From Clostridia bacterium (GTDB lineage Bacteria; Bacillota_E; SLMV01; PUMD01), in assembly GCA_003562655.1 (NCBI GenBank), contig PWUC01000187.1:1-6686 (forward strand): a stretch of 6,686 nt of DNA, given 5' to 3'. Positions 1 through 6,383 of this stretch are shown here, one piece after another (the stretch's first letter is position 1; every line of letters starts with the position of its first letter). Below the pieces are notes generated by a model, which was not told the origin of the DNA, did no database searches, and saw only the letters and a program-made list of their open reading frames with translations. Made by a program: the position numbers and the translations under genes.

Positions 1-1544
1 ATCTCCTCGACGGGCAGTCTCTCCCGATAGGGGCGGTCGGAGTACATCGCGTCGATGGCGTCGGCCACGGCCAGGACCCGGGCACTGATCGGGATGTCCT
101 CGCCCACCATTCCCCTCGGGTAACCCTTGCCGTCATAGCGCTCGTGGTGAGCCCTGACCGCCTCGGTTATCGCGTACATTCGCTCGATGATGGGCTCGAT
201 GATCCGCGCCGAGGTGTCCGGATGACGCCGGATCGCATCCCACTCGTGGTCCTCCAGGCCGCAGGGCTTGTTGAGGATCTCCTCCGACAGCTCGATCTTG
301 CCCAGGTCGTGAACCAGGGCGGCCCACTGCAGGGTGCGCAGCTCGTCCATTCTGAGTCCCATCCGCTCGCCGATGACCACCGAGTACTTCATGACGCGCC
401 TCGAGTGATCGTAGGTATATCCGTCCCGGGCTGATATTACGCCCAGGAGGGTGCGGATCGACGCCAGGACGGCGGTGTCCTCCCGCACCTCGTCGTCAAC
501 GCCGATCACCGACTCATCATACAGCTCGGCCCGGTCCCCGCTCATCTGCTTGGCGTAGTACAGGGAGTCGTCGGCCTGCTGGAGCAGGGTGTCCTTGTCG
601 GGGGCCATGTCGGGGTAGACGGACACCCCGATGGAGACGGTGAGAACCCCCGGGCTCTCCCGGTCTCCCCAGGTGAAGGGTTCGGCGACCACGATGCCGC
701 ACAGGCGCTCCGCCTGGGCCAGGGCTGCCTCGGCCCCGGCCTCGGGCACGATGACCACGAACTCCTCCCCGCCGTAGCGGGCCACGGTGTCCGACGCCCG
801 AATGCTGTCCTCCAACAGGGCCGACAGCCGCCTCAGGGCCTCGTCTCCGGCGAGATGGCCGTTCATGTCGTTGTAGCTCTTGAAGTGGTCGATGTCGATC
901 AGAAGCAGCGCCAGGGGCCTTGCATATCTGTCGGCGATCTGGATCTCCCGGTCCAGCCTGTTCATGAAGTAGCGGTAATTATAAAGGCCGGTCATCTCGT
1001 CGACCAGGGCCATCTCCCGCAGCAGATCGTTGACCTGCTCGACGTCCCCCATTCGCCGCTTCAACTGCTGCACCAGCAGCGTGATGATGGTGGCCGAGAC
1101 CTGGGTTGCGATGATAATCCCGATCATGGTCAGGACCACGGTGGGCTCCATCCAGTCAACCTGCCCCGCCATGAACTGGAGGGCGATGATGTGGGCGGCG
1201 CTGGCTACGAGCAGGCCCACCCAGCCCAGCAGCAGGCTGATCATCAGGGAGGTCACGATCGGAACGCCCAGGCTGATGTGACACACCATGTCAGAAGCGG
1301 AGGTGTACATGATGACCAGAAAGGGAGACACGTAAAGAAGGGGGATCAGCGCCACCAGGGAGAGGGCTCCCGGGAGGCTGAGGGACATGCCCGTCAGATC
1401 AAGGCTGATCCATCTCGGACCTCCGGTGCCCTCCTCTTTGCTGCTCCGCTCATGGCCCTCCATCACCGCGGCATCGTCCCAATCCCGGCGCAGGGCCTCC
1501 CCTTCGCCTCCGCTTCTCGTCAAGGCCTGTTCGCCCGTCCTCAT
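1..1544 (-). CDS. Membrane GGDEF/HD-GYP bifunctional c-di-GMP enzyme (3' end beyond window)
   Basis: The gene is open to the left edge; 514 codons are visible. The order is a Glu/Arg/Gly-rich N-terminus (residues 1-45), a hydrophobic membrane region with three to five helices (about 56-80, 90-122, 134-158), a GGDEF domain (about 178-343) and an HD-GYP domain (from about 355). Diguanylate cyclase motifs are intact: DEMTGLYN, DIDHFKSYND (217-226), and the active-site loop GGEEF (258-262). RASD (249-252), five residues before that loop, matches an RxxD product-inhibition site. HD-GYP motifs are intact too: DHSRRV, HDLGK (412-416), HHERYDGKGYP (466-476) and DAMYSDRPYR. By family knowledge the first domain makes c-di-GMP from GTP and the second hydrolyses it; which activity dominates cannot be read from sequence. 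The ATG overlaps the pilT stop (ATGA), with a GGGAGGGGG stretch 12 bases upstream. The partner is inferred to be the pilus motor PilB. Confidence 0.93.
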   Translation of the reverse strand, partial: MRTGEQALTRSGGEGEALRRDWDDAAVMEGHERSSKEEGTGGPRWISLDLTGMSLSLPGALSLVALIPLLYVSPFLVIMYTSASDMVCHISLGVPIVTSLMISLLLGWVGLLVASAAHIIALQFMAGQVDWMEPTVVLTMIGIIIATQVSATIITLLVQQLKRRMGDVEQVNDLLREMALVDEMTGLYNYRYFMNRLDREIQIADRYARPLALLLIDIDHFKSYNDMNGHLAGDEALRRLSALLEDSIRASDTVARYGGEEFVVIVPEAGAEAALAQAERLCGIVVAEPFTWGDRESPGVLTVSIGVSVYPDMAPDKDTLLQQADDSLYYAKQMSGDRAELYDESVIGVDDEVREDTAVLASIRTLLGVISARDGYTYDHSRRVMKYSVVIGERMGLRMDELRTLQWAALVHDLGKIELSEEILNKPCGLEDHEWDAIRRHPDTSARIIEPIIERMYAITEAVRAHHERYDGKGYPRGMVGEDIPISARVLAVADAIDAMYSDRPYRERLPVEE

Positions 1545-2638
1545 AGCGTCATCATGCCCCCTCCCTGGCTCAGCGCCCGGTCCAGCTCGGCCTTGTCCAC
1601 GCAGTGACTGACCGCGACCTCCCGGGATATGATCCTGCGCAGGCACAGGTCGGCCAGCGCATGATCCATGGTCTGCATGCCCGTGCTCCGCCCGGTCTGC
1701 ATGACGCTGTATACCTGGTGTTCCTTGCCCTCCCGGATCATGTTCCGGACCGCAGCGGTGCTGACCAGCACCTCAGCGGCCACCACTCTCCCCTCGCCGT
1801 CGGCCCGGGGAATGATCTGCTGCGCCACGACGCCCTGCAGCGACCCGGCCAGCTGATGCCGGACCTGGCTCCTCATGGTCTCGGGGAAGCTGTCTATGAT
1901 CCGGTGCACCGCCAGGGGCGCCGTCTGGGTGTGAAGGGTCGACATAACCAGGTGACCCGTCTCCGCTGCGGTCAGGGCGATGCCGATGCTGTCCCGGTCG
2001 CGCATCTCGCCGATCAGGATCACATCGGGGTCGTGACGCAGGGCGTGCCTCAGGGCATCGACAAAGGAGTGGGTGTCGCTTCCGACCTCCCGCTGCTTGA
2101 TGATGGCCTTTTTGTGGGTGTGCAGAAACTCAATGGGATCCTCTATGGTTATGATGTTCACCCGGCGCTCCTCGTTGATCAGCCCCGTCATTCCGGCCAG
2201 GGTGGTGGTCTTGCCGCTGCCCGTCGGACCGGTCACCAGGACCAGGCCCCTGGGCAGGCGGGCCAGGTCCTTGATCACCTCGGGCAGGCCCAGCTCATCG
2301 ATCTCGGGGATCTCCCACGGGACCAGACGGAACACCACGGCCAGGGAGCTGCGCTGCCGCATGGCATTGCCGCGGAAGCGGCTCACCCCCGGCACCGAGT
2401 GGGAAAAATCCAGCTCCCACGTGGACTCCAGCTCTTCCCTGTGGTAGGGCTTGAGCACGGGAAACAAAAGGTCCCTGATGTCCTCGGGACGCAGCCTGGG
2501 CAGATCCTCCAGGGGCACCAGTTCTCCATACACCCGGGCGATGGGAGGTAGGCCGGGAGCCAGATGCAGATCCGAGGCATCCATGTCCACAGTCCGGCGC
2601 AATATATCATTGATGTGCGGCAACCTGGCTTCCGTCAT
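1541..2638 (-). CDS. pilT: PilT, type IV pilus retraction ATPase
   Basis: This 365-residue protein has the usual PilT length. It forms the hexameric cytoplasmic motor at the pilus base that depolymerises the fibre, powering twitching and DNA or surface retraction. The N-terminal PAS-like part has ASDLHL (21-26). The RecA-like part has Walker A GPTGSGKT (137-144), the Asp box IITIEDPIE (162-170), Walker B DPDVILIGEMRD (203-214) and the His box TGHLVMSTLHT (227-237). AVRNMIRE (296-303) is the PilT signature (canonical AIRNLIRE) needed for retraction, which separates it from PilB and GspE. GMQTMDHAL (320-328) is also typical. The chosen ATG overlaps the pilB stop as ATGA and has GAGGG seven bases upstream. 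A longer in-frame ORF reaches 2848, but that extension lies inside pilB and is not expected to be used. pilC, a common neighbour of pilT, does not follow. Confidence 0.97.
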   Translation of the reverse strand: MTEARLPHINDILRRTVDMDASDLHLAPGLPPIARVYGELVPLEDLPRLRPEDIRDLLFPVLKPYHREELESTWELDFSHSVPGVSRFRGNAMRQRSSLAVVFRLVPWEIPEIDELGLPEVIKDLARLPRGLVLVTGPTGSGKTTTLAGMTGLINEERRVNIITIEDPIEFLHTHKKAIIKQREVGSDTHSFVDALRHALRHDPDVILIGEMRDRDSIGIALTAAETGHLVMSTLHTQTAPLAVHRIIDSFPETMRSQVRHQLAGSLQGVVAQQIIPRADGEGRVVAAEVLVSTAAVRNMIREGKEHQVYSVMQTGRSTGMQTMDHALADLCLRRIISREVAVSHCVDKAELDRALSQGGGMMTL

Positions 2639-4344
2639 AGCACCACCCTCATTATCTCCTCGAGGGACGTGACGCCCTGCCTGACCTTCTGCAGTCCGTC
2701 CTGCCGCAGCGTCCGCATCCCCTCGCCGATGGCTGCCTCCCTGATCTGTCCCGCAGAGGCTCTCTCCAGGGTCAACCGTTGAATGGTATCGGTCACGATC
2801 AGCATCTCGAACACCCCGATTCGGCCCGCATAGCCCGTGCTGCTGCACCGCACACAGCCCGGGCCCGGCCGGTGCAGGGTCACACGCTCCTCGGAATCTT
2901 CCAGGGGGAAGTCTGCGATCTGTTCTACCCGCCTCCTGCTCATCTCGTAGGATTGCTTGCAGTGGGAACAGAGGACCCGCGCCAGCCTCTGGGCCAGCAC
3001 ACAGGCCAGGGAGGAGGCAGTCAGGTAGGGTTCGATCTCCATCTCCGTCAGGCGGCTGATCGCCCCCGCCGCGTCATTGGTGTGCAGGGTGGCGAACACC
3101 AGGTGACCGGTCAGGGCCGACTCGATGGATATTCGGGCCGTGTCGTGGTCCCGGATCTCGCCCACCATGATGATGTCGGGATCGCAGCGGACGATTGACC
3201 GCAGCCCCGAGGCGAAGGTCAGGCCCGCCCGCGGGTTGATCTGCACCTGGCTGATTCCCTCCATGCGTCGTTCCACGGGGTCCTCCACCGTGATCACGTT
3301 CTGTTCCTCCCGGTCCACGTTGGCCAGGCTGGCATACAGGGTCGTGCTCTTTCCGCTTCCCGTCGGTCCGGTGACGAGGATGAAGCCGTAGGGAAGGGCG
3401 ATCATCTTCCGGTATTTTTCCAGCATCTCCGGCGCGCCTCCCAGTTCCTCCAGCGTGATCATCCGGGCGGAGCGGTCCAGCAGGCGCAGGGTCAGCCGTT
3501 CGCCGAAGCTGGTGGGCAGCGAGGCCACCCTCACGTCGATGATCTTGTCCTCGATCCGCAGCGTCATCCTGCCGTCCTGCGGGATGCGCCGCTCCGCGAT
3601 GTCCAGGTTGGCCATGACCTTTATGCACGACACCAGGGATGCGTGCATCCGGCGCGGCGGGTGCATCACGTCGTGCAGGACCCCATCAATGCGGAAGCGG
3701 ATCCGCAGGGATTTTTCATAGACCTCGATGTGGACATCACTGGCCTTGGCGGAGACGGCCTGGGTGATGATGACATTTGCCAGCTGCACCGCCGGGCGCT
3801 CCGCACTCTCGCCATCGCCGGCCGACACATCACTGAGGCCCGGGTCCTCGTCCTCCTCCTCCTCCTCGTGTTCCACCGCCATGCTGTCGTGCGCATACCG
3901 CTTGATGAACAGGTCCAGCTCACTGTCGACAGCGACCACCGGCTCGATCTCGAAACCGGTGAGGATCCGCAGGTCGTCCAGGGCCAGGATGTCACCCGGA
4001 TGCCGCATCGCCACGATCAACCGGTCGTCCTCACTGAACCCTATGGGCAGTACGCTGTATCTCCGGCAGTCCCCGGGCGATATGGTGGCCATGGCCGCGG
4101 CATCCACGGGATAATCCTCCAGAGCTACCAGCGAGACCCCGGCCTGTTCGGCGAGGACCCCGGCGATGTCCGACTCGGTGCAGAAGCCGAGGTGGACCAG
4201 GATCCCGCCCAACAGCCCCCTCTCACTGCCCGGCAGGTCCTGCGTCTGAAGCGCCTTCTCCAGCTGCTCTTCTGTCACGACGCCGGCCTCGACCAGCCTG
4301 CGACCGAGGTAGTCCCGCGTCTTCTGTCTGCGTTTCAGGCTCAT
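2635..4344 (-). CDS. pilB: PilB, type IV pilus extension ATPase with MshEN-like N-terminus
   Basis: This 569-residue hexameric ATPase powers pilin polymerisation from the cytoplasmic face. Residues 12-35 and 44-67 form two 24-residue repeats of the MshEN pattern (LG..LV..G..T...L...L..Q), a fold that binds c-di-GMP in several extension ATPases. A linker with a run of acidic residues (158-167) follows. The motor core has ASDVHIE (201-207), Walker A GPTGSGKST (326-334), the Asp box VITVEDPVE (350-358), Walker B DPDIIMVGEIRD (388-399) and the His box TGHLVFATLHTNDA (412-425). Four cysteines, C459/C462 and C497/C500, form the zinc site typical of PilB/GspE and absent from PilT. The start is the ATG at 4344, with AGGAGGG eight bases upstream; an in-frame ATG at 4389 lacks such a site. 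GspE of type II secretion is the alternative, but coupling to pilT argues for a retractile pilus. Confidence 0.96.
   Translation of the reverse strand: MSLKRRQKTRDYLGRRLVEAGVVTEEQLEKALQTQDLPGSERGLLGGILVHLGFCTESDIAGVLAEQAGVSLVALEDYPVDAAAMATISPGDCRRYSVLPIGFSEDDRLIVAMRHPGDILALDDLRILTGFEIEPVVAVDSELDLFIKRYAHDSMAVEHEEEEEDEDPGLSDVSAGDGESAERPAVQLANVIITQAVSAKASDVHIEVYEKSLRIRFRIDGVLHDVMHPPRRMHASLVSCIKVMANLDIAERRIPQDGRMTLRIEDKIIDVRVASLPTSFGERLTLRLLDRSARMITLEELGGAPEMLEKYRKMIALPYGFILVTGPTGSGKSTTLYASLANVDREEQNVITVEDPVERRMEGISQVQINPRAGLTFASGLRSIVRCDPDIIMVGEIRDHDTARISIESALTGHLVFATLHTNDAAGAISRLTEMEIEPYLTASSLACVLAQRLARVLCSHCKQSYEMSRRRVEQIADFPLEDSEERVTLHRPGPGCVRCSSTGYAGRIGVFEMLIVTDTIQRLTLERASAGQIREAAIGEGMRTLRQDGLQKVRQGVTSLEEIMRVVL
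3851..3865 (-). repeat. (TCC)5 trinucleotide tract encoding a Glu run in pilB
   Basis: Five perfect TCC units on the plus strand read as GAG codons in pilB, within an acidic stretch (residues 158-167) between the N-terminal domain and the motor core. Slippage here would change the number of Glu residues without shifting the frame. Confidence 0.7.
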
Positions 4345-4352
4345 ACTCGGCA

Positions 4353-4359
4353 CCCTCCT
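4353..4359 (-). promoter_or_regulatory. Ribosome binding site of pilB
   Basis: AGGAGGG on the minus strand lies eight bases before the ATG at 4344. This near-consensus site decides the pilB start against the in-frame ATG at 4389. Confidence 0.8.
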
Positions 4360-4519
4360 GGCAGCCGCCGGCAGGTGAGTAGATCCCACCCGGGCGACAG
4401 CTCCAAAGAATTGAAAACTTCGATGACAACTGCAGGTATTTTTGCACTGGTTCCCGGACCGCCGCCTCGGACAGAGGAATCGGACTCTCCCGGGAAGAAG
4501 GGATTAGTACTGCAGCATT

Positions 4520-4526
4520 GGGAGGT
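4520..4526 (+). promoter_or_regulatory. Ribosome binding site of pilD
   Basis: GGGAGGT is followed by six bases and then a GTG codon at 4533. It fixes GTG as the pilD start; the upstream in-frame TTG at 4518 overlaps this site and has no good site of its own. Confidence 0.75.
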
Positions 4527-4532
4527 GTACAG

Positions 4533-5372
4533 GTGCACTATTTCTGGACCGCATTCTTTGCCCTGCTGGGGGCGATCTGGGGCAGCTTCTGCAACGTCCT
4601 CATCTCCAGGATCCCCGCCTCTGAGAACATATCCGGACGCAGCCGCTGTCCCCACTGCCGCCAGACCCTTTCCGCCCTCGACCTGGTGCCCGTGCTCAGC
4701 TATCTTCTGCTCCGCGCCCGGTGCCGCCACTGCGGGGCGCCAATATCCGCCCGGTATCCCCTGGTGGAGCTGGCCTGCGCCCTTCTGTTTGTGGCCTCGT
4801 ACAATCACGTCGGCCTCTCGCCCGCACCCCTGGCGCTGCATCTGATCTACGTGACCGTCGCCGTGGTCATCGCCGTCGTCGACTTCGAACACACCATAAT
4901 CCCCAACCGGATGGTCCTGGCCGGGGTCCTGGCCGCCCTCGGGGCCTCGCTCCTGGGAGCCGGACCAGACATCCTCTCGGCCCTGACCGGAGCCCTCATC
5001 GGCGGCGGCACCTTCATGGGCCTGTACCTGATCACCCGGGGGGGCGGCATCGGAATGGGCGACGTCAAGCTCCTGCTGTTCATGGGGCTGGCCCTGGGCC
5101 CCCTGCAGCTTCTGCCCGCGGTGCTGGCCGGGGCGATCACGGCCCTGCTCTTCAGCGGTGCGATCATGCTCCGGTTCCGGGGGGAGCTGGAATCCCTCGA
5201 GAACGTCTCCATCAACATGAAACAGGACGAGGAGCCGGAGATAACCGGCCGGGTCTGGGGAATGATGATCATAAACGGAAAGCCCGCCGTTCCCTTCGGG
5301 CCCTTTCTGACGCTGGGGTTTCTCATGTCCCTGTTCTGGGGGGATCTGATCCTGGACCTGTGGCTGGGATGA
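4533..5372 (+). CDS. pilD: PilD, prepilin peptidase and N-methyltransferase (A24 aspartic protease)
   Basis: This polytopic membrane enzyme cuts the leader of type IV prepilins after Gly and methylates the new N-terminal Phe. From the GTG start it has 279 residues. GSFCNVLISRIP (17-28) is the conserved N-terminal cytosolic motif. C39/C42 and C64/C67 form the two CxxC pairs of bifunctional, zinc-binding family members. The catalytic aspartates are D117 (in VDFEHTIIPN) and D177 (in GMGDVK, the GxGD motif). About seven hydrophobic segments are visible, and PFGPFL (254-259) is the usual C-terminal motif. The loop before that motif (about 216-250) is roughly 35 residues long, polar and acidic, and longer than I would expect for the family. 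Its likely substrates are the two prepilins encoded convergently at 5514-5855 and 6079-6369. Unlike the other pil genes here it is on the plus strand, so its expression is separate. Confidence 0.96.
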   Translation: MHYFWTAFFALLGAIWGSFCNVLISRIPASENISGRSRCPHCRQTLSALDLVPVLSYLLLRARCRHCGAPISARYPLVELACALLFVASYNHVGLSPAPLALHLIYVTVAVVIAVVDFEHTIIPNRMVLAGVLAALGASLLGAGPDILSALTGALIGGGTFMGLYLITRGGGIGMGDVKLLLFMGLALGPLQLLPAVLAGAITALLFSGAIMLRFRGELESLENVSINMKQDEEPEITGRVWGMMIINGKPAVPFGPFLTLGFLMSLFWGDLILDLWLG

Positions 5373-5513
5373 AAACCCTGAGACCGACCCGGCCGGATCG
5401 GAGAAGGGGCACAGAGCGACACCTGCGGGATTGCCTTCTGAGCCAAATATCGGGACCCTGCGCATGGTGTTCCTCCCCGTCTTATCAGTGACTCTCCCTC
5501 TACCCCGGCCGGC
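5373..5513. other. Convergent intergenic region between pilD and the downstream pilin
   Basis: These 141 bases lie between the 3' ends of pilD and the downstream pilin gene, where terminators for both would be expected. The only symmetric element is an 18-base imperfect GC-rich palindrome at 5384-5401 with no T-tract on either strand. A strong Shine-Dalgarno/ATG pair on the minus strand (5463-5478) points back into pilD antisense. Confidence 0.6.
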
Positions 5514-5855
5514 TCAGTCGTCCCGGATCCTCCACTTGCCCTCCTCCAGCACATAGTTCATACCGTTGGGCGACTCCGGCCAGCCCGCGATGAGCCGGTC
5601 CTCGATGACCTCCCGCAGGGACTCGGTGCTGTGCCCGGAGGGATCGTTGTCCTCATGCTCCATCATCCACTGGGCCGTGGCGCTGTTCAGGGCGCGGACA
5701 TTGGCCGCATCAACTCTGTCGCGAACCGACTGCTGTATCGCGTCGTACAGGGGGATGGCGATCGCGGTCAGGACCATGATCACCAGCAGGACCATCATGA
5801 CCTCTACCAGGCTGAACCCCCGTCTACTCCTCCTGCGCAGACACTCCCAGCACAT
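5514..5855 (-). CDS. Type IV prepilin, downstream copy (intact paralogue)
   Basis: This 113-residue type IV prepilin is a structural or minor subunit of the fibre. A basic leader (RRRSRRG) ends at G13, followed by FSLVE with the Glu at mature position 5 and a hydrophobic helix (about 14-38): the class III signal cut by PilD. The segment after the helix (AIAIPLYDAIQQSVRDRV) and the DAANVRALNSATAQW block align without gaps to the upstream pilin at 6079-6369, so the two are tandem paralogues. GWPESP (91-96) marks the start of the C-terminal part, which ends in a strand-like YVLEEGKWRIRDD. The start is uncertain: ATG at 5855 gives a 13-residue leader, ATG at 5867 gives 17, and neither has a strong ribosome site (weak GGGGA and GAGGGG respectively). 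The leader holds two Cys, which is uncommon. A major or minor role cannot be decided here. Confidence 0.88.
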   Translation of the reverse strand: MCWECLRRRSRRGFSLVEVMMVLLVIMVLTAIAIPLYDAIQQSVRDRVDAANVRALNSATAQWMMEHEDNDPSGHSTESLREVIEDRLIAGWPESPNGMNYVLEEGKWRIRDD

Positions 5856-5885
5856 GACCGTCCCCATTTCGTCGCTGGCGCCCCT

Positions 5886-5940
5886 CTGTCGCAGAAAGGG
5901 GGGAGCGAACACCTCAGTGAACGCCCCCCCAGAGCGACAG
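5886..5940 (-). other. 55-base hairpin between the two pilin genes
   Basis: This is a nearly continuous inverted repeat. The outer arms CTGTCGC (5886-5892) and GCGACAG (5934-5940) are a perfect 7-base pair, followed by an internal loop, then G6 (5898-5903) against the C-run (5924-5930). Inside, GCG/CGC and CAC/GTG pair around a CTCA tetraloop (5913-5916) with AA opposite AA between them. It starts 13 bases after the extended frame of the upstream pilin ends, and ends 18 to 30 bases before the two candidate starts of the downstream pilin. Neither strand has a T-tract after it, so it is not a classic intrinsic terminator. An mRNA stability, processing or translation-control element is the inferred role. 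Confidence 0.72.
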
Positions 5941-5952
5941 CACATGCACAGC

Positions 5953-6078
5953 TCATTCGACCGATATGGTGATTGTACCCTCAGAAGCGATCACGACGCG
6001 GTACTTTGCAGCCTCACCAAGATTCTCTTCTCCGTCTACGTTGGCAGGATTCTCATCGGCGAGGGGCGGCACTTCCGG
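5953..6078 (-). pseudogene. In-frame C-terminal continuation of the upstream pilin after a TGA
   Basis: Directly after the TGA at 6079-6081, the same frame runs 41 codons to a second TGA (5953-5955). It starts PEVPP, has an Asp/Glu/Asn-rich middle, and ends with a strand-like YRVVIASEGTITISVE, as simple pilin C-terminal domains do. It aligns with the C-terminal part of the downstream pilin, where the residue before the matching PESP is Trp. I therefore read it as the lost or readthrough-dependent C-terminus of the pilin at 6079-6369. Together they would give a 138-residue prepilin with Trp at position 97. It has no start codon with a ribosome site of its own. Confidence 0.75.
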
Positions 6079-6369
6079 TCACTCCTCCAGGTAGTTCCGC
6101 CAGGCGTCATTGGGGTCGTGGTCACCCGGCGTTCCCGATTCCCCTCCATCTGCCGCCCAGGTAGCTGCTACCCCGGGATGCTCCGACATGTACTGGGCCG
6201 CGGCTCCCCTCAGGATCCGGACGTTGGCCGCGTGGGCCCGGTTGGCTGCATTCCTCTGGACCGTGGTGTAGATGGGAATCGCGATCGCCACCAACACACC
6301 GATGACGACGACTACCACCATCAGCTCCACCAACGTGAAACCTTTTCTCCTCCGTATTAGCCTCAACAT
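6079..6369 (-). CDS. Type IV prepilin, upstream copy, ended early by an in-frame TGA
   Basis: The gene as read gives a 96-residue prepilin. The leader MLRLIRRRKG is followed by FTLVE (11-15, Glu at mature position 5) and a long hydrophobic helix (11-34), the textbook PilA-type N-terminus cut by PilD after G10. RAHAANVRILRGAAAQYM (44-61) matches the downstream paralogue. The C-terminus stops abruptly at WRNYLEE, without the beta-strands a pilin needs to pack in the fibre; those appear in the same frame beyond the TGA (5953-6078). The ATG at 6369 is fixed by GGGAGGA seven bases upstream; the longer frame to 6474 has no such support. With the best leader and ribosome site of the two, it is the better candidate for major pilin. 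It may be a recent pseudogene or produce a longer form by UGA readthrough. Confidence 0.88.
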   Translation of the reverse strand: MLRLIRRRKGFTLVELMVVVVVIGVLVAIAIPIYTTVQRNAANRAHAANVRILRGAAAQYMSEHPGVAATWAADGGESGTPGDHDPNDAWRNYLEE

Positions 6370-6376
6370 TAGACCA

Positions 6377-6383
6377 TCCTCCC
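6377..6383 (-). promoter_or_regulatory. Ribosome binding site of the upstream pilin
   Basis: GGGAGGA lies seven bases before the ATG at 6369. It is much stronger than anything before the downstream pilin, suggesting high translation of this first cistron. A TATAAA (minus strand, 6389-6394) lies just upstream, but is too close to this site to be a comfortable -10 box. Confidence 0.75.

Larger units (their letters stand above)
4345..4532. promoter_or_regulatory. Divergent intergenic region between pilB and pilD
   Basis: These 188 bases separate the start codons of the divergent pilB operon and pilD, so promoters for both should lie here. An AT-richer core (about 4401-4445) contrasts with the GC-rich flanks. 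No convincing -35/-10 pair could be fixed: TTGAAA (4411-4416) is 20 bases from TATTTT (4437-4442), which is too far. The region is called from layout, not from a recognised promoter. Confidence 0.4.

Noticed and set aside
855..1607. 250-codon plus-strand ORF opposite the GGDEF/HD-GYP gene
   Set aside because: The minus strand carries intact membrane and GGDEF segments here; the plus-strand product is a His/Gln/Asp-rich shadow.
1604..2551. 315-codon plus-strand ORF antisense to pilT
   Set aside because: It lies entirely opposite a well-conserved pilT with all motifs intact, and is His/Gln/Gly-rich without recognisable motifs.
3643..4845. 400-codon plus-strand ORF antisense to pilB and overlapping pilD
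   Set aside because: It crosses pilB, the divergent intergenic region and the pilD start in a different frame, and shows no domain. It is a GC-rich shadow.
5384..5401. GC-rich palindrome after pilD as a bidirectional terminator
   Set aside because: It is imperfect and has no T-tract on either side, so an intrinsic terminator cannot be supported.
4341..5465. 374-codon minus-strand ORF antisense to pilD
   Set aside because: Almost all of it mirrors the intact pilD; its Gln/Gly/His/Asp/Glu-rich, non-hydrophobic composition is what the complement of a GC-rich membrane-protein gene gives. Only its start site is reported as a finding.
6079..6081. TGA read as selenocysteine
   Set aside because: No convincing SECIS-like stem-loop follows (only a 3-bp CGG/CCG hairpin is visible), pilins are not redox enzymes, and the paralogue has Trp at this place.
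6079..6081. Alternative genetic code with TGA as Trp
   Set aside because: pilB, pilT, pilD and the downstream pilin all end at TGA where the protein family ends, and Trp is encoded by TGG throughout.
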